From positions 310,001-374,000 of the forward strand of contig NZ_JASZYQ010000003.1 in assembly GCF_030316885.1 (NCBI RefSeq): DNA of 64,000 bases, given 5' to 3'. A program made the translations under genes and the position numbers. Shown here in pieces: positions 49,753-61,407 of this stretch; positions within the stretch are counted from its first letter, which is position 1; each line of letters starts with the position of its first letter. Below the pieces are notes generated by a model. It ran no database searches. It had not been told where the DNA came from and saw nothing but the letters and a program-made list of their open reading frames with translations. This DNA is from Variovorax jilinensis (GTDB lineage: Bacteria; Pseudomonadota; Gammaproteobacteria; Burkholderiales; Burkholderiaceae_C).

Positions 49753-50505
49753 CTAGCGCAGGCGCGAAAGGCGCTCGCGTCCGGCCTGCGCGGCCTCGGA
49801 TTGAGGATAGGCCTTGGTCAGGTCCTCGAGCGTGCGCCGGGCCGCCTTGGTGTCCTTGAGCTCGATCTGGCAGTTGGCGATCGACAGCACGGCTTCGGGG
49901 GCCTTCGCGTGATCCGGCGCCAGCGAGAGCATGGAGCGGAAGTTCGCGATGGCCTCGTTGTAGTTGCGGGTCGCGTACTGCGCGTTGCCGAGCCAGAACA
50001 GCGCCGAGGCGTTGTAGCCGCTTTGCGGATAGCGCTTCACGAAGTCGGCGAAGGCGGTCTGCGCCTGAGCGAACTGGCCGGCACGGAAGATGCCCAGCGC
50101 GGCGTCGAAGTCGGCCTTTTCCTTGGGATCGGCATTGAACTCGCGGCCATCGACCGCGACCTTCGACGGCTCGTTGCTCTTGAGCCGGTTGTCGACGTCG
50201 GTCTGCTTTTGCTGCAGGTCGGTGACGGTCTTGGTGAGCTGCTCGTTCTGGCCGGTCATACGTGCCAGTTCGCCGCGCATCTGCTCGATCTGGTTCTGCA
50301 GGTCGAGCACGCTGCGGCGCAGCTGCGCGCTTTCGTCGTTCTGGCGCTGCTCGGCCTGCTGGCGCATGGTCTCGACGCGCTGACGCAGGTCGAGAATGGC
50401 GCGCCGGGCCTCGTCGTCCTCGAACAGCGCTGCCTGCGCGCCCATGGACGCACACAGCAGCGCAACCGCCGCGGCAGCGCCTCGCAATGAAACGCTGCGC
50501 ATCAT
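49753..50505 (-). CDS. cpoB: Cell division coordinator CpoB (YbgF)
   Basis: 250 residues. Signal peptide MMRSVSLRGAAAAVALLCASMGAQA, a trimerising coiled coil (about 33-105, LRQRVETMRQQAEQRQNDES) and three TPR repeats (about 125-250, ALGIFRAGQFAQAQTAFADF). It links Tol-Pal with peptidoglycan synthesis in the periplasm. The ATG overlaps the pal stop (TGATG). Confidence 0.94.
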   Translation of the reverse strand: MMRSVSLRGAAAAVALLCASMGAQAALFEDDEARRAILDLRQRVETMRQQAEQRQNDESAQLRRSVLDLQNQIEQMRGELARMTGQNEQLTKTVTDLQQKQTDVDNRLKSNEPSKVAVDGREFNADPKEKADFDAALGIFRAGQFAQAQTAFADFVKRYPQSGYNASALFWLGNAQYATRNYNEAIANFRSMLSLAPDHAKAPEAVLSIANCQIELKDTKAARRTLEDLTKAYPQSEAAQAGRERLSRLR

Positions 50506-51017
50506 CAGCGGTAGGTGATCTCGGCGCGGCGGTTCTGGGCCCACGCGTCCTCACCGGCACCTTGCGAGGCCGGCTTTTCCTTGCCGAAGCTCACGGCTTC
50601 GATCTGGCCGTCGCTCACGCCGACCAGCACCAACGCACGGCGCACGGCTTCGGAACGCTTCTGGCCCAGTGCCAGGTTGTATTCGCGGCCGCCGCGCTCG
50701 TCGGTGTGGCCTTCGATCGACACGCGACGGTTCGGGTTCGCCTTCAGGAAGCGCGCATGGCCATCGATCAGCGCCTGGAACTCGGGCTTGACCGTGTAGC
50801 TGTCGAAGTCGAAATAGATGATGCGGGCAACGCCGACCGGACCCTGCGCGTTCTGCGCGTTCGGATCGATGGTGACCGGTGCCACGCCGCTGGCGGCGCC
50901 GCCGGAGCCCTGGCCGGCGCCACGGTCGACGACCGGCGTGTCGTTGAGCTTCGTGCCCGACGAGCAACCGGCGATAAGGGCCACGATGGCCAACGAATAG
51001 ATCGTACGTTTCAACAT
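50505..51017 (-). CDS. pal: Peptidoglycan-associated lipoprotein Pal
   Basis: 170 residues. Lipoprotein signal with lipobox LIAGCSS, a Gly/Ser/Ala linker and an OmpA-like C-terminal domain (RVSIEGHTDERGGREYNLAL, QNRRAEITYR) that binds diaminopimelate in peptidoglycan. It anchors the outer membrane. Strong GAGGAG before the ATG. 19 bases after tolB. Confidence 0.97.
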   Translation of the reverse strand: MLKRTIYSLAIVALIAGCSSGTKLNDTPVVDRGAGQGSGGAASGVAPVTIDPNAQNAQGPVGVARIIYFDFDSYTVKPEFQALIDGHARFLKANPNRRVSIEGHTDERGGREYNLALGQKRSEAVRRALVLVGVSDGQIEAVSFGKEKPASQGAGEDAWAQNRRAEITYR

Positions 51018-51036
51018 TTCGAGCTCCTCAAGTTAA

Positions 51037-52353
51037 TCATTGCTTTTGAAACGGACCCCAGTCCGGTTCCCGGATGTCTCCTGCCTGCCCCGCCAGCCGC
51101 GCCTTGATCTTGCCGTCGAGCGTGGTCGTCATGAGCGCCTCGCGGCCTTGCAGCTTGGTCGCATAGACGATCAGCTTGCTGTTGGCCGCAAAACTGGGGT
51201 TCTCGTCGGCCGTGGTGTCGGTGATGGCCTGCACGTTGCCGGTTGCCAGCTCCATCACATGCAATTTGAACCCGCCGCCGACGCGAGAGATGTAGGCCAA
51301 CCACCGGCCGTCGGCGCTGACCGACGGAGAGATGTTGTAGGTGCCGCTGAAGGTCACGCGGGTCGGGCTGCCGCCATTGGCGCCCATCTTGTAGATCTGG
51401 GGTGCACCGCCGCGATCGCTCACGAAGTAGATCGTGCTGCCGTCGGCCGAATAGACCGGCTCGGTGTCGATGCTGTTGCTCTGCGTCAGTCGGCGCGGCT
51501 CGCCACCGCCCGACGGGATGGTGTAGAGCTGCGAGCCGCCGTCGCGGCTGAGCGTGACCGCGAGCGTGTTGCCGTCGGGCGACCACGCCGGCGCGCTGTT
51601 GGAGCCGCGGAAGTTGGCGACCAGGCGGCGCTGGCCGCTCGCCACGTTGTGCACGTAGACCACCGGCTTGCGCGACTCGAACGACACGTAGGCGAGTTGC
51701 TGGCCGTTGGACGACCACGAGGGCGAGATGATCGGCTCGGGGCTGGCCAGCGCGGCCTGCGCGTTCTCGCCGTCGGCGTCGGCCACCCAAAGCGTGTAGC
51801 GGTTGCCGGCCTTGGTGACGTAGGCGATGCGGGTCGAGAAGATGCCGCGCTCGCCCGTGAGCTTCTCGTAGATGAAGTCGGCTATGCGGTGGGCGGCAAG
51901 CCGCAGGTCGGCCGTCGGCACGGTGTAGCTCTGGCCGCCCAGGTCGGCCCCGCGCACGACGTCCCAGAGTCGGAAGCGGACGTCCCAGCGGCCATCGGCC
52001 AGCCGCGACACGCTGCCGACCGCGAGCGAATCGGCACCGCGCCCGCGCCACAGGCTGAGGTCCGGACGCGATGCCTCGTCGAGCGACTGGCCCGCGGCAT
52101 CGACACCGCGGAACTGGCCGCTGCGCTCGAGGTCGGCCAGCACGATGGCGGAAATCTTCTGCGGCGATGCGTCCTCGCCCTTGAACGGAGCGATCGCTAT
52201 CGGCAACTGCGTCACGCCGACGCCCGACACCTCGACCCGGAACTGGGCCAGGGCCGGAAGCATGGGAGAGGCAGCGAGGGCCGCGACGAGGGCGCGGCGG
52301 GCGAAGAACGATGAAGAAGGGGTTGGGGAAAGGTCTTGCAACGGCTTTTTCAT
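51037..52353 (-). CDS. tolB: Tol-Pal system protein TolB
   Basis: 438 residues. The start ATG at 52351-52353 begins a long N-region with SFFARRALVAALAASPMLPALA as export signal; the RR pair is compatible with Tat but Sec is usual. Mature N-domain (FRVEVSGVGVTQLPIAIAPF) and a six-bladed beta-propeller with repeated PAWSPDG/PSVSADG blades. It cycles between Pal and TolA in the periplasm. Unusually, tolQRA are not upstream; the next gene is a divergent ABC exporter. Confidence 0.96.
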   Translation of the reverse strand: MKKPLQDLSPTPSSSFFARRALVAALAASPMLPALAQFRVEVSGVGVTQLPIAIAPFKGEDASPQKISAIVLADLERSGQFRGVDAAGQSLDEASRPDLSLWRGRGADSLAVGSVSRLADGRWDVRFRLWDVVRGADLGGQSYTVPTADLRLAAHRIADFIYEKLTGERGIFSTRIAYVTKAGNRYTLWVADADGENAQAALASPEPIISPSWSSNGQQLAYVSFESRKPVVYVHNVASGQRRLVANFRGSNSAPAWSPDGNTLAVTLSRDGGSQLYTIPSGGGEPRRLTQSNSIDTEPVYSADGSTIYFVSDRGGAPQIYKMGANGGSPTRVTFSGTYNISPSVSADGRWLAYISRVGGGFKLHVMELATGNVQAITDTTADENPSFAANSKLIVYATKLQGREALMTTTLDGKIKARLAGQAGDIREPDWGPFQKQ

Positions 52354-52497
52354 GCAGTTCGGATGGGTTTCCGAGGAATTAGTTTCTTGACTCGGACAGA
52401 ACACCCGACATGGTACACATCGCAATGGTCACGACGTCACAAAACGTGTATGACCCGGCGCGGTCCTACATGAACGGCGCCCGTAGAATGCGCCGCC

Positions 52498-54282
52498 ATG
52501 CAGCCTTCCCCTGCCGCCGAAGCGGCGCGCCTCCCCCTCACCCAAAGACTCGCGCGCCTGATGACCTGGTTCGGCGGCTCGCGCCGCTGGTGGGCGCTGG
52601 GCATTGCGACTGCCGCGGTCGCCGCGCTCACCGAGCCCCTGCTCGCTGCCATGCTCAAGCCGCTGTTCGATCGCGGCTTCACGCGCGGACAGCTGGCGTT
52701 GTGGATCGTGCCGGTCGCGATCATCCTGCTGTTCCTGGTGCGCGGGCTGGCGCAGTTCATCTCGCAGTACGCGCTGGCGCGCATCGCCAACGAGGGCATG
52801 CAGCGGCTGCGGCGCAGGCTCTTCCAGCGCCTGCTCGAGGCCGAGCTGGCGCTGTTCTCGCGCCAATCGGCCAGCGCGCTGTCGAACACGGTGGTGTACG
52901 AGGTGCAGACCGGCGGCATCCTGCTCGTGCAGGCGCTGCTGAGCCTGTCGCGCGACGGCTTCGTGACGGTGGCGCTGCTCTTCTACCTGATCTACCTGAA
53001 CTGGAAGCTCACGCTGATCGTCGGCGTGATGGTGCCCGGCGTGGCCTGGATCATGAAGGTGCTGTCCAAGCGGCTCTATCACCTCACGCGCCTGGGACAG
53101 CATGCCACCGACGAGCTGGCCTACGTGGTCGAGGAGAACGTGCTGGCCCACAAGGTGGTGCGCCTGCACCATGCCGAAGCCGCCCAGAGCGAACGCTTCG
53201 AGCGGCTGAGCCACAGCCTCAACCGCCTGGCCGTGAAGTCGACCATCGCCCAGGCCGCGATGACACCGCTCACGCAACTGTTCGCGGCCTTCGCGCTGTC
53301 GATCGTGGTGATGATCGCGCTCTGGCAGGCCGGCGAGAAGGGCCTGACGGTCGGCGGCTTCATCTCGTACGTCACGGCGATGCTGATGTTGATCGCGCCG
53401 ATCAGGCGCCTGGCAGACATGGCCAATCCGATCACGCGCGGGCTCGCGGCTCTCGAGCGCGGCCTGGCGCTGATCGACGACGTGCCCTCGGAATCGCAGG
53501 GCCGCTTCGAGCTCGACCGCGCCGCCGGCCACATCGAGCTGCGCGACGTGCGGGTCAACTACCGCGGCGAAGACGAGGCGCGCGCGCTCGATGGCGTCAG
53601 CCTCGAGATCGAGCCCGGCGAGGTGATCGCGTTCGTCGGTCCTTCGGGCTCGGGCAAGACCACGCTCGTCAACCTGCTGCCGCGCTTCGTGCTGCCGAGC
53701 GCGGGCCAGGTGCTGCTCGACGGCCACGAGGTCGGCGAATGGCAGCTCGCAAGCCTGCGTGCGCAGTTCGCGATGGTCAGCCAGGACGTGGTGATGCTCA
53801 ACGACAGCCTGGCGGCGAACGTCGCGCTCGGCGCCGAGATCGACCGCCAGCGCGTGCTCGAATGCGTGGCGGCAGCCAATCTCGCGGTTCACGTCGAAGG
53901 CCTGCCCGAGGGCATCGACACGGTGCTGGGCCACAACGCGACCCAGCTCTCGGGCGGCCAGCGCCAGCGGCTCGCCATTGCGCGTGCGCTCTACAAGAAC
54001 GCGCCGATCCTGTTGCTCGACGAGGCCACCTCGGCGCTCGACACCGAATCCGAGCGCCAGGTGCAGGAGGCGCTGCAGCGCCTGATGCAGGGCCGCACCA
54101 CGCTGATCGTGGCGCACCGCCTGTCGACGATCCAGCACGCCGACCGCATCGTCGTGATGGAGCACGGCCGCATCGCCGAGCACGGTACGCACGAACAGCT
54201 GATGGCGCTCGACGGGCTCTATGCAAGGCTGCAGACCAACGCGATCCGCACGGCACCGGCGGGGCAGCCTGCGACGCTCTGA
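52498..54282 (+). CDS. msbA: MsbA-like lipid A/lipid flippase ABC exporter
   Basis: 594 residues. One six-helix membrane domain (about 25-330) fused to one ATPase (about 345-580): Walker A GPSGSGKTT, signature LSGGQRQRLAIARAL, Walker B ILLLDEATSALD, H-loop VAHRLST. Length and the N-terminal LxPLFDRGF/IxxYxxxRIxxxGMxxLRRRLF pattern fit MsbA, the homodimer that flips lipid A-core. It is monocistronic, ending in a terminator right at its stop codon. Confidence 0.9.
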   Translation: MQPSPAAEAARLPLTQRLARLMTWFGGSRRWWALGIATAAVAALTEPLLAAMLKPLFDRGFTRGQLALWIVPVAIILLFLVRGLAQFISQYALARIANEGMQRLRRRLFQRLLEAELALFSRQSASALSNTVVYEVQTGGILLVQALLSLSRDGFVTVALLFYLIYLNWKLTLIVGVMVPGVAWIMKVLSKRLYHLTRLGQHATDELAYVVEENVLAHKVVRLHHAEAAQSERFERLSHSLNRLAVKSTIAQAAMTPLTQLFAAFALSIVVMIALWQAGEKGLTVGGFISYVTAMLMLIAPIRRLADMANPITRGLAALERGLALIDDVPSESQGRFELDRAAGHIELRDVRVNYRGEDEARALDGVSLEIEPGEVIAFVGPSGSGKTTLVNLLPRFVLPSAGQVLLDGHEVGEWQLASLRAQFAMVSQDVVMLNDSLAANVALGAEIDRQRVLECVAAANLAVHVEGLPEGIDTVLGHNATQLSGGQRQRLAIARALYKNAPILLLDEATSALDTESERQVQEALQRLMQGRTTLIVAHRLSTIQHADRIVVMEHGRIAEHGTHEQLMALDGLYARLQTNAIRTAPAGQPATL

Positions 54283-54299
54283 CCGAGCGCGGTCTTTTT
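54281..54299 (+). terminator. Terminator overlapping the msbA stop codon
   Basis: GACCG (54281-54285), loop AGCG, CGGTC (54290-54294), TTTTT. The stem begins with the last two bases of the stop codon. Confidence 0.75.
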
Positions 54300-54341
54300 C
54301 GCGGAACCCCGCGGAACCGGCTTTGCCGGGCCGCCGGGGTT

Positions 54342-54382
54342 GCCCCCCGGGCGGCTACACGAAGTGAGCCAACCTGGGGGGC
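54342..54382. repeat. GC-rich palindromic repeat between convergent msbA and rng
   Basis: GCCCCCCGGG (54342-54351) pairs with CCTGGGGGGC (54373-54382) around CTACACGAAGTGAG, which itself holds CAC-GAA-GTG. A second hairpin CCGGC-TTT-GCCGG lies just before it. It resembles interspersed palindromes of Comamonadaceae (memory-based) and may also act as a terminator for rng on the minus strand, though no T run is seen. Confidence 0.6.
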
Positions 54383-54385
54383 GAG

Positions 54386-55909
<1,524 letters not shown>

Positions 55910-55913
55910 TTTT

Positions 55914-56522
55914 TTATGTGTCCAGGCCGGCCCGGCGCAGCATCTCTGCGGTCTCGAACATCGGCAGGCCCATGATGCCCGAATGCGAGCCGCCGATGTG
56001 CGCGATGAAGGCCGCTGCGCGGCCCTGGATCGCATAGGCGCCGGCCTTGCCCAGCGGCTCGCCGCTCTCGACGTAGGCCGAGATGCGCGACGGCGTGAGC
56101 GCCGCGAAGCGCACGTGCGAGACGTTGAGCGCGGCCTGACGCCGGCTGCCGTGCTGCAGGGCGACCGCGGTCATCACGCGGTGCGTGCGATTCGACAGTT
56201 GCCCGAGCATGCGCGCCGCATCGGCCGCGTCTTCGGGTTTGCCGAGAATCGTCCGGCCGATCGCCACCGTGGTGTCGGCACACAGGATGGGCGCGGGCGG
56301 CAGGCCGCGGTGCGCGTGGCGGGCCACGGCGGCATCGAGCTTGAGCGCCGTCACGCGCTGCACGTAGGCGGTCGGCGATTCGCCGCGCAGCACGGCTTCG
56401 AGCGACTCCGCATCCTCGTCGGCATCGGCCAGGAGCAGTTCGTGCGCGACGCCGATCTGCGCCAGCAGCTGGGAGCGGCGCGGGCTCTGCGAGGCCAGGT
56501 AGATGAAGCCGGGCACGCTCAT
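55914..56522 (-). CDS. maf: Maf-type nucleotide pyrophosphatase (YhdE-like)
   Basis: 202 residues. Maf signature [17 protein letters not shown] (the SPRR form typical of the dTTP/UTP-specific YhdE group), [17 protein letters not shown] and the C-terminal [15 protein letters not shown]. It hydrolyses non-canonical or excess nucleoside triphosphates. Overlaps rlmH by four bases (ATGA). Confidence 0.92.
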   Translation of the reverse strand: MSVPGFIYLASQSPRRSQLLAQIGVAHELLLADADEDAESLEAVLRGESPTAYVQRVTALKLDAAVARHAHRGLPPAPILCADTTVAIGRTILGKPEDAADAARMLGQLSNRTHRVMTAVALQHGSRRQAALNVSHVRFAALTPSRISAYVESGEPLGKAGAYAIQGRAAAFIAHIGGSHSGIMGLPMFETAEMLRRAGLDT

Positions 56523-56986
56523 TCGCGGTGATACGGATGGCCGGCATTGACCGACCAGGCACGGTAGAGCTGCTCGACCAGCAGCACGCGCGCCATCGCA
56601 TGCGGCAGCGTGAGGTCGGACAGCCGGATGCGTTCGTGCGCCGCGGCCTTGAAGGCAGGGTCGAGCCCGTCGGGTCCGCCGATCACCAGCGCAACGTCGT
56701 CGCCCTCCCCCTGCCAGGCCGAAAGGCGCGCGGCCAGTGCCTTGGTGGTGAGCGCCGTGCCGCGTTCGTCGAGCGCGACGATGCGCATGCCCTTGGCGAT
56801 CGCGCCTTCGATGCGCTCGCGCTCGGCGGCGTAGAGCGTCTCGAGGGTCTTTGAGCCGCGCGGCTCGGTCTTGACCGCGCGCAGTTCGAGCTTGAGTTCG
56901 GGCGGGAAGCGCTTGGCGTAGTCGTCCCAGGCGGTCTGCGCCCAGTCGGGCATGCGTTGCCCGACCGCGACCACCAGCAGCTTCAT
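56519..56986 (-). CDS. rlmH: 23S rRNA pseudouridine-1915 N3-methyltransferase RlmH
   Basis: 155 residues, the exact family length. SPOUT fold: [27 protein letters not shown]-like [13 protein letters not shown] loop [10 protein letters not shown] and C-terminal [20 protein letters not shown]. It modifies helix 69 of the 50S subunit. Overlaps rsfS and maf by four bases each. Confidence 0.97.
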   Translation of the reverse strand: MKLLVVAVGQRMPDWAQTAWDDYAKRFPPELKLELRAVKTEPRGSKTLETLYAAERERIEGAIAKGMRIVALDERGTALTTKALAARLSAWQGEGDDVALVIGGPDGLDPAFKAAAHERIRLSDLTLPHAMARVLLVEQLYRAWSVNAGHPYHRE

Positions 56987-57648
56987 GACCTCGGCGCGGC
57001 GGTCTTGCGTGCGGTCTTCTTGGCTGCCGGCGCGGCCTTCTTGGCGGCCGCCTTCTTGGCAGGTGCCTTGTTGACGACCACGGTCTTCACGGGCGTCTTG
57101 CTTGCCGGCGTCTTGCGGGCCGCGGTCTTTTTGGCGGCGGGCTTCTGCTTCTCGGCCTTGGCGGCCAGTTCGGCCGAGCGGATCGCGGTCTTGGCGGCGC
57201 TCGAGCGGCGCAGCGAGGTCGGCGCCTTCTTGGCAGCCGGCGCCTTTTCCTCGGTTTCCTTCGCGGTGGCCGGCTTGGCGGCACCGAGCTTGGTGCGCAC
57301 CGGCTTCTCGCCCCAGATCTCCTCGAGGTGGTAATAGCGCCGGATGGCCGGCTGCATGATGTGGGCCACGGCCGCACCGCAGTCGACGATGATCCACTCG
57401 CCGTTGGCCTCGCCTTCCACGCGCGGCTTGTTGAAGCCGGCGTCGCGCACGGCGTCGCGCACGCTGGCGGCCAGCGCCTTGGTCTGGCGATTCGAGGTGC
57501 CGGAGGCGACGATCACGCGCTCGAACAGCGGCGAGAGATGCTCCGTGTCGAATACCTGGATGTCCTGCGCCTTGACGTCCTCGAGGCCGTCGATGATGGC
57601 CCGCTGGAGTTTCTGGGTGTCTTTTTTGGCGGCAGCTTCAGTGGTCAT
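56983..57648 (-). CDS. rsfS: Ribosome silencing factor RsfS with long basic tail
   Basis: 221 residues. The RsfS core fills residues about 10-120 ([68 protein letters not shown]). The last 100 residues are a Lys/Ala/Pro-rich, histone H1-like tail with [18 protein letters not shown] repeats, absent from the roughly 105-residue E. coli protein. RsfS binds L14 and blocks subunit joining in starvation; the tail may bind rRNA. Overlaps nadD by one base and rlmH by four. Confidence 0.93.
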   Translation of the reverse strand: MTTEAAAKKDTQKLQRAIIDGLEDVKAQDIQVFDTEHLSPLFERVIVASGTSNRQTKALAASVRDAVRDAGFNKPRVEGEANGEWIIVDCGAAVAHIMQPAIRRYYHLEEIWGEKPVRTKLGAAKPATAKETEEKAPAAKKAPTSLRRSSAAKTAIRSAELAAKAEKQKPAAKKTAARKTPASKTPVKTVVVNKAPAKKAAAKKAAPAAKKTARKTAAPRS

Positions 57649-58277
57649 CAGGCGGATCGGTAAAGGAGGTGTTTGTCAATATAGCGTGCAACCGCCGGCG
57701 GAACCAGACCACCGAGGGCTTCCCCGCGGGCCGCACGCGCCCGTATGTCGGTCGCGCTGACGTCCATGGAGGGAAGCTCGAGGGGTTCGAATCGCGCGCC
57801 GGACGGGAGATTCGGCAGGACGCCGGGGTCGAAGGGACCGCTGGAGCCCGTGGCTTGTGCGCGATTTGCTACCGAAATTATAGCAATGGCCAGAATCTCC
57901 TCGAAGCCGTGCCAGCTCGGCAGCGCCAGCGCCTGGTCGGCGCCGACGATCAGCACCGGCTGCGCGAGGGGCTGCTCGCGCTTGAGCTCGCGCAAGGTGT
58001 CGAGCGTGTAGGTCGGTCCGGGGCGCAGGGTTTCGCGCTCGTCGACGCGCGCGCCCGCGATGCCGTCGAAGGCCAGGTGCGCCATCGCGAGTCGGTCCTC
58101 GGCCGCACTCAGGCGGCGCGCCTTGTGCCAGGCCTGGCCGGTCGGGAAGATGCGCAGCTCGCTCAGCTGCAACTGGGCCAGCGCCGCCTGCACCAGCGCG
58201 ACGTGCGCGAGATGCGGCGGGTCGAAGGCACCGCCGAAGACGCCGAGACGCGGCACCGCGGGATCGGCTAGAGCCAT
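57648..58277 (-). CDS. nadD: Nicotinate-nucleotide adenylyltransferase NadD
   Basis: 209 residues. Nucleotidyltransferase fold with [20 protein letters not shown] (the HxGH-type site), [13 protein letters not shown], and the C-terminal [14 protein letters not shown] (ISxTxIR motif). It makes nicotinate adenine dinucleotide in NAD synthesis. The ATG at 58275-58277 overlaps the hemF 3' end by ten bases. Confidence 0.95.
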   Translation of the reverse strand: MALADPAVPRLGVFGGAFDPPHLAHVALVQAALAQLQLSELRIFPTGQAWHKARRLSAAEDRLAMAHLAFDGIAGARVDERETLRPGPTYTLDTLRELKREQPLAQPVLIVGADQALALPSWHGFEEILAIAIISVANRAQATGSSGPFDPGVLPNLPSGARFEPLELPSMDVSATDIRARAARGEALGGLVPPAVARYIDKHLLYRSA

Positions 58278-59212
58278 TCGCGCCGCACGATGAAGTCGCT
58301 GTAGAGCGCCGCCTCGGGGCTGCCGGGCTCGGGCTGGCGGCGGTAGGCCCAGCTCGCCAGCGGCGGCATCGACAGCAGGATCGATTCGGTGCGGCCGCCC
58401 GACTGCAGGCCGAAGTGCGTGCCCCGGTCCCAGACCAGGTTGAACTCGACATAGCGCCCGCGGCGGTAGAGCTGGAAGGCCCGCTCGCGCTCGCCGTAGG
58501 CCATCTCGCGGCGGCGCTCGACGATCGGCAGGTAGGCCGGCAGGAAGGCGTCGCCGACCGCACGCAGCATCTCGAAGCTGCGCTCGAAGCCGAGCTCGGA
58601 GAAATCGTCGAAGAAGATGCCGCCGACGCCGCGCTGCTCGTTGCGGTGCTTCAGCGTGAAGTAGTCGTCGCACCAGGTCTTGAAGCGCGGGTACTTGTCG
58701 TCCCCGAAAGGCGCCAGCGCATCGCGGCAGCTGCGGTGGAAGTGCAGCGCGTCCTCTTCGAATCCGTAGCAGGGCGTGAGGTCCATGCCGCCGCCGAACC
58801 AGCAGACCGGTTCGCGACCTTCGGGCAGCGCCGCCAGCATGCGCACGTTCATGTGGACGATCGGCACGTAGGGATTGCGCGGATGGAAGACCAGCGACAC
58901 GCCCATGGCCTCGAAGGGCGCCCCGGCGAGCTCGGGACGGTGCTGCGTCGCCGACGGCGGCAGGCGCGGTCCGCGAACCTGCGAGAAGCCGCAGCCCGCG
59001 CGCTCGAACAGCGCACCGTTTTCGAGGATGCAGGTGAGGCCGCTGCCCTGCAGCGCTTCGCCGGGCGCCTTTTGCCAGGGGTCGCGCACGCAGCGGCCGC
59101 CGTCGGCGGTTTCGACTGCGTCGACGATGCGCTGCTGCAGGCCGCGCAGATAAGCAACGACGTCCTCCGGCCGGGTCGGGTCGCCGCTGCCGGACATCGC
59201 TGCCGCCGACAT
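58268..59212 (-). CDS. hemF: Oxygen-dependent coproporphyrinogen III oxidase HemF
   Basis: 314 residues. Family blocks: [55 protein letters not shown] and [20 protein letters not shown]. It decarboxylates two propionates in heme synthesis using O2, fitting an aerobe. Two in-frame ATGs exist (59210-59212 and 59195-59197); the first overlaps the purD stop by one base and is chosen. Confidence 0.96.
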   Translation of the reverse strand: MSAAAMSGSGDPTRPEDVVAYLRGLQQRIVDAVETADGGRCVRDPWQKAPGEALQGSGLTCILENGALFERAGCGFSQVRGPRLPPSATQHRPELAGAPFEAMGVSLVFHPRNPYVPIVHMNVRMLAALPEGREPVCWFGGGMDLTPCYGFEEDALHFHRSCRDALAPFGDDKYPRFKTWCDDYFTLKHRNEQRGVGGIFFDDFSELGFERSFEMLRAVGDAFLPAYLPIVERRREMAYGERERAFQLYRRGRYVEFNLVWDRGTHFGLQSGGRTESILLSMPPLASWAYRRQPEPGSPEAALYSDFIVRREWL

Positions 59213-60507
59213 CAGCTGGCGCTGCCGCGCGCGTGGACTGCGCGGTGGCCGATGTCCTTGCGGTACTGGGCGCCGTCGAACTGGATGCGCGCGGCCACCG
59301 CGTATGCGCGCTGCTGGGCCAGCTTGACGCTGTCGGCCAGCACCGTGACGCACAGCACGCGGCCGCCGCTGGTCGTGAGCTCGCTGCCCTCGAGCGTGGT
59401 GCCGGCATGGAATACCACGGCATCGGGCGCCTCGGGCGGAATGCCCGTGATGCGGTCGCCCTTGCGCGGCGAGAGCGGGTAGCCGTGCGCCGCCATCACG
59501 ACGCCCAGCGCCACGCGGCGATCCCATTCGAGCTCCACCTGGTCGAGCGTGCCGTCGGTCGCGTGCCAGAAGACCTCGAACAGGTCGGACTTGAGGCGCA
59601 GCATGATCGGCTGCGTTTCGGGATCGCCCATGCGGCAGTTGAACTCGAGCGTCTTGGGATGGCCCTTGGCGTCGATCATGAGGCCGGCATAGAGGAAGCC
59701 GGTGTAGGGAATGCCGTCCTTCTCCATGCCGCGGATGGTCGGCAGGATGATCTCGCGCATGGCGCGCGCATGGACCTCGGCCGTGACCACGGGCGCCGGC
59801 GAATAGGCGCCCATGCCGCCGGTGTTCGGGCCTTCGTCGCCGTCCTGCAGCCGCTTGTGGTCCTGGCTGGTGGCCAGCGCCGTCACGTTCTTGCCGTCGC
59901 ACAGCACGATGAAGCTGGCTTCCTCGCCTTGCAGGAATTCCTCGATCACGACGCGCGCGCCGCCCTCGTTGTGCGAGACGCCGAACTTGTTGTCGAGCAG
60001 CATGAAGTCGATCGCCTCGTGCGCCTCGGCCAGCGTGGTCGCGACGACCACGCCCTTGCCGGCCGCCAGGCCGTCGGCCTTGACCACGATCGGCGCGCCC
60101 TTGGCATCGACATAGGCATGTGCGGCCACCGCATCGGTGAAGGCCTCGTACTCGGCGGTCGGGATGTTGTGGCGCTTCATGAAGGCCTTCGAGAAGGCCT
60201 TGGAGCTCTCGAGCTGCGCCGCAGCCTGCGTCGGCCCGAAGATGCGCAGGCCGTGGGCCCGGAACTCGTCGACCACGCCGGCCGCCAGCGGCGCCTCGGG
60301 GCCGACCACGGTGAGGCCGATCTTCTCCTTCTGGGCCCATGCGCGCAGCTCGGCCGGTGCCGACAGGTCGACGCATTCGTAGCGGGCGTCCGAACGCGTG
60401 CCGCCGTTGCCGGGCGCGACGAACACGCGGCTCACGCGGTCGGACTGCGCCAGGCGCCACGCCAGGGCGTGCTCGCGGCCGCCGCCTCCAATCACCAGTA
60501 CCTTCAT
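59212..60507 (-). CDS. purD: Phosphoribosylamine-glycine ligase PurD
   Basis: 431 residues, ATP-grasp. [20 protein letters not shown] start, [39 protein letters not shown]-grasp [16 protein letters not shown], and [18 protein letters not shown] for the metal site. Second step of purine synthesis. ATG at 60505-60507, 25 bases after yebC, one-base overlap with hemF. Confidence 0.97.
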   Translation of the reverse strand: MKVLVIGGGGREHALAWRLAQSDRVSRVFVAPGNGGTRSDARYECVDLSAPAELRAWAQKEKIGLTVVGPEAPLAAGVVDEFRAHGLRIFGPTQAAAQLESSKAFSKAFMKRHNIPTAEYEAFTDAVAAHAYVDAKGAPIVVKADGLAAGKGVVVATTLAEAHEAIDFMLLDNKFGVSHNEGGARVVIEEFLQGEEASFIVLCDGKNVTALATSQDHKRLQDGDEGPNTGGMGAYSPAPVVTAEVHARAMREIILPTIRGMEKDGIPYTGFLYAGLMIDAKGHPKTLEFNCRMGDPETQPIMLRLKSDLFEVFWHATDGTLDQVELEWDRRVALGVVMAAHGYPLSPRKGDRITGIPPEAPDAVVFHAGTTLEGSELTTSGGRVLCVTVLADSVKLAQQRAYAVAARIQFDGAQYRKDIGHRAVHARGSAS

Positions 60508-60532
60508 TCGCGGGCTTTCGTTCGCGCTGCCG

Positions 60533-61258
60533 TCATTCGGACAGCGCGGCGTTGTGATAGACATCCTGCACGTCGTCGAGGTCCTCGATGACGTCGAGCA
60601 GCTTCTGCATGCGGGCCGCATCCTCGCCGGCCAGCTCGATCGTGTTCTCGGCCCGCATCGTGACCTCGGCGATCTCGGGCTTGAGCCCGGCGGCCTCGAG
60701 CGCGTTCTTGACGGCTTCGAAGTCGGCAACCGCCGTCAGCACCTCGACGGCGCCGTCGTCGTCGGTGACGACGTCCTCGGCACCGGCCTCGAGCGCGACT
60801 TCCATCACCTTGTCCTCGTCGGTGCCGGGCGCGAACACCAGCTGGCCGCAGTGCTTGAACTGGAAGGCGACCGAGCCTTCGGTGCCCATGTTGCCGCCGT
60901 ACTTGGAGAAGGCATGGCGAACCTCGGCGACCGTGCGCACGCGGTTGTCGGTCATGGTGTCGACGATGATCGCGGCGCCGCCGATGCCGTAGCCCTCGTA
61001 GCGGATCTCCTCGTAATTGACGCCTTCGAGGTTGCCCGTGGCCTTGTCGATGTTGCGCTTGATGGTGTCGATCGGCAGATTGACCGCCTTCGCCTTCTCC
61101 ACCGCCAGCCGAAGCCGCGGATTGGCGCCGAGGTCGCCGCCGCCATTGCGCGCGGCCACCGTGATCTCACGTATTGCACGGGTCCAGAGCTTGCCGCGCT
61201 TCTCGTCCTGCCGCCCTTTCCGGTGCTGAATGTTCGCCCATTTGCTGTGTCCGGCCAT
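60533..61258 (-). CDS. yebC: YebC/PmpR family protein
   Basis: 241 residues. [23 protein letters not shown] start and the PTDNRxRTxxxVRxxFxKxGGNxGxxGSVxxxF-like central block are diagnostic. Long described as a transcriptional regulator; members now also linked with translation of proline stretches. First gene of the minus-strand run to rng. The 149-base gap upstream is shared with the divergent halogenase-like gene. Confidence 0.95.
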   Translation of the reverse strand: MAGHSKWANIQHRKGRQDEKRGKLWTRAIREITVAARNGGGDLGANPRLRLAVEKAKAVNLPIDTIKRNIDKATGNLEGVNYEEIRYEGYGIGGAAIIVDTMTDNRVRTVAEVRHAFSKYGGNMGTEGSVAFQFKHCGQLVFAPGTDEDKVMEVALEAGAEDVVTDDDGAVEVLTAVADFEAVKNALEAAGLKPEIAEVTMRAENTIELAGEDAARMQKLLDVIEDLDDVQDVYHNAALSE

Positions 61259-61360
61259 GGCTCAATCTCTCGCAATCTTGTGTTTTCAAACCAGGCAGCG
61301 AGTTTACTGTCCGGCGCCTGCAACTGCCGGGCCCGTCCGACAGGAGCGCCAGAGGCTTTT

Positions 61361-61369
61361 TGGGATAAT
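61361..61369 (+). promoter_or_regulatory. Extended -10 box of the pigment operon
   Basis: TGGGATAAT fits an extended -10 (TGn plus GATAAT), placing the mRNA start about 30 bases before the ATG at 61408. No good -35 is seen, as expected for extended -10 promoters. Confidence 0.5.
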
Positions 61370-61407
61370 TCGCCGGCTTCCAGAATGCAGATTCCCAATT
61401 CCGCCGC

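Noticed and set aside
52354..52497. Promoter pair between tolB and msbA
   Set aside because: A TTGACT at 52387-52392 looks like a -35, but no -10 box lies at proper spacing, so no promoter was called.
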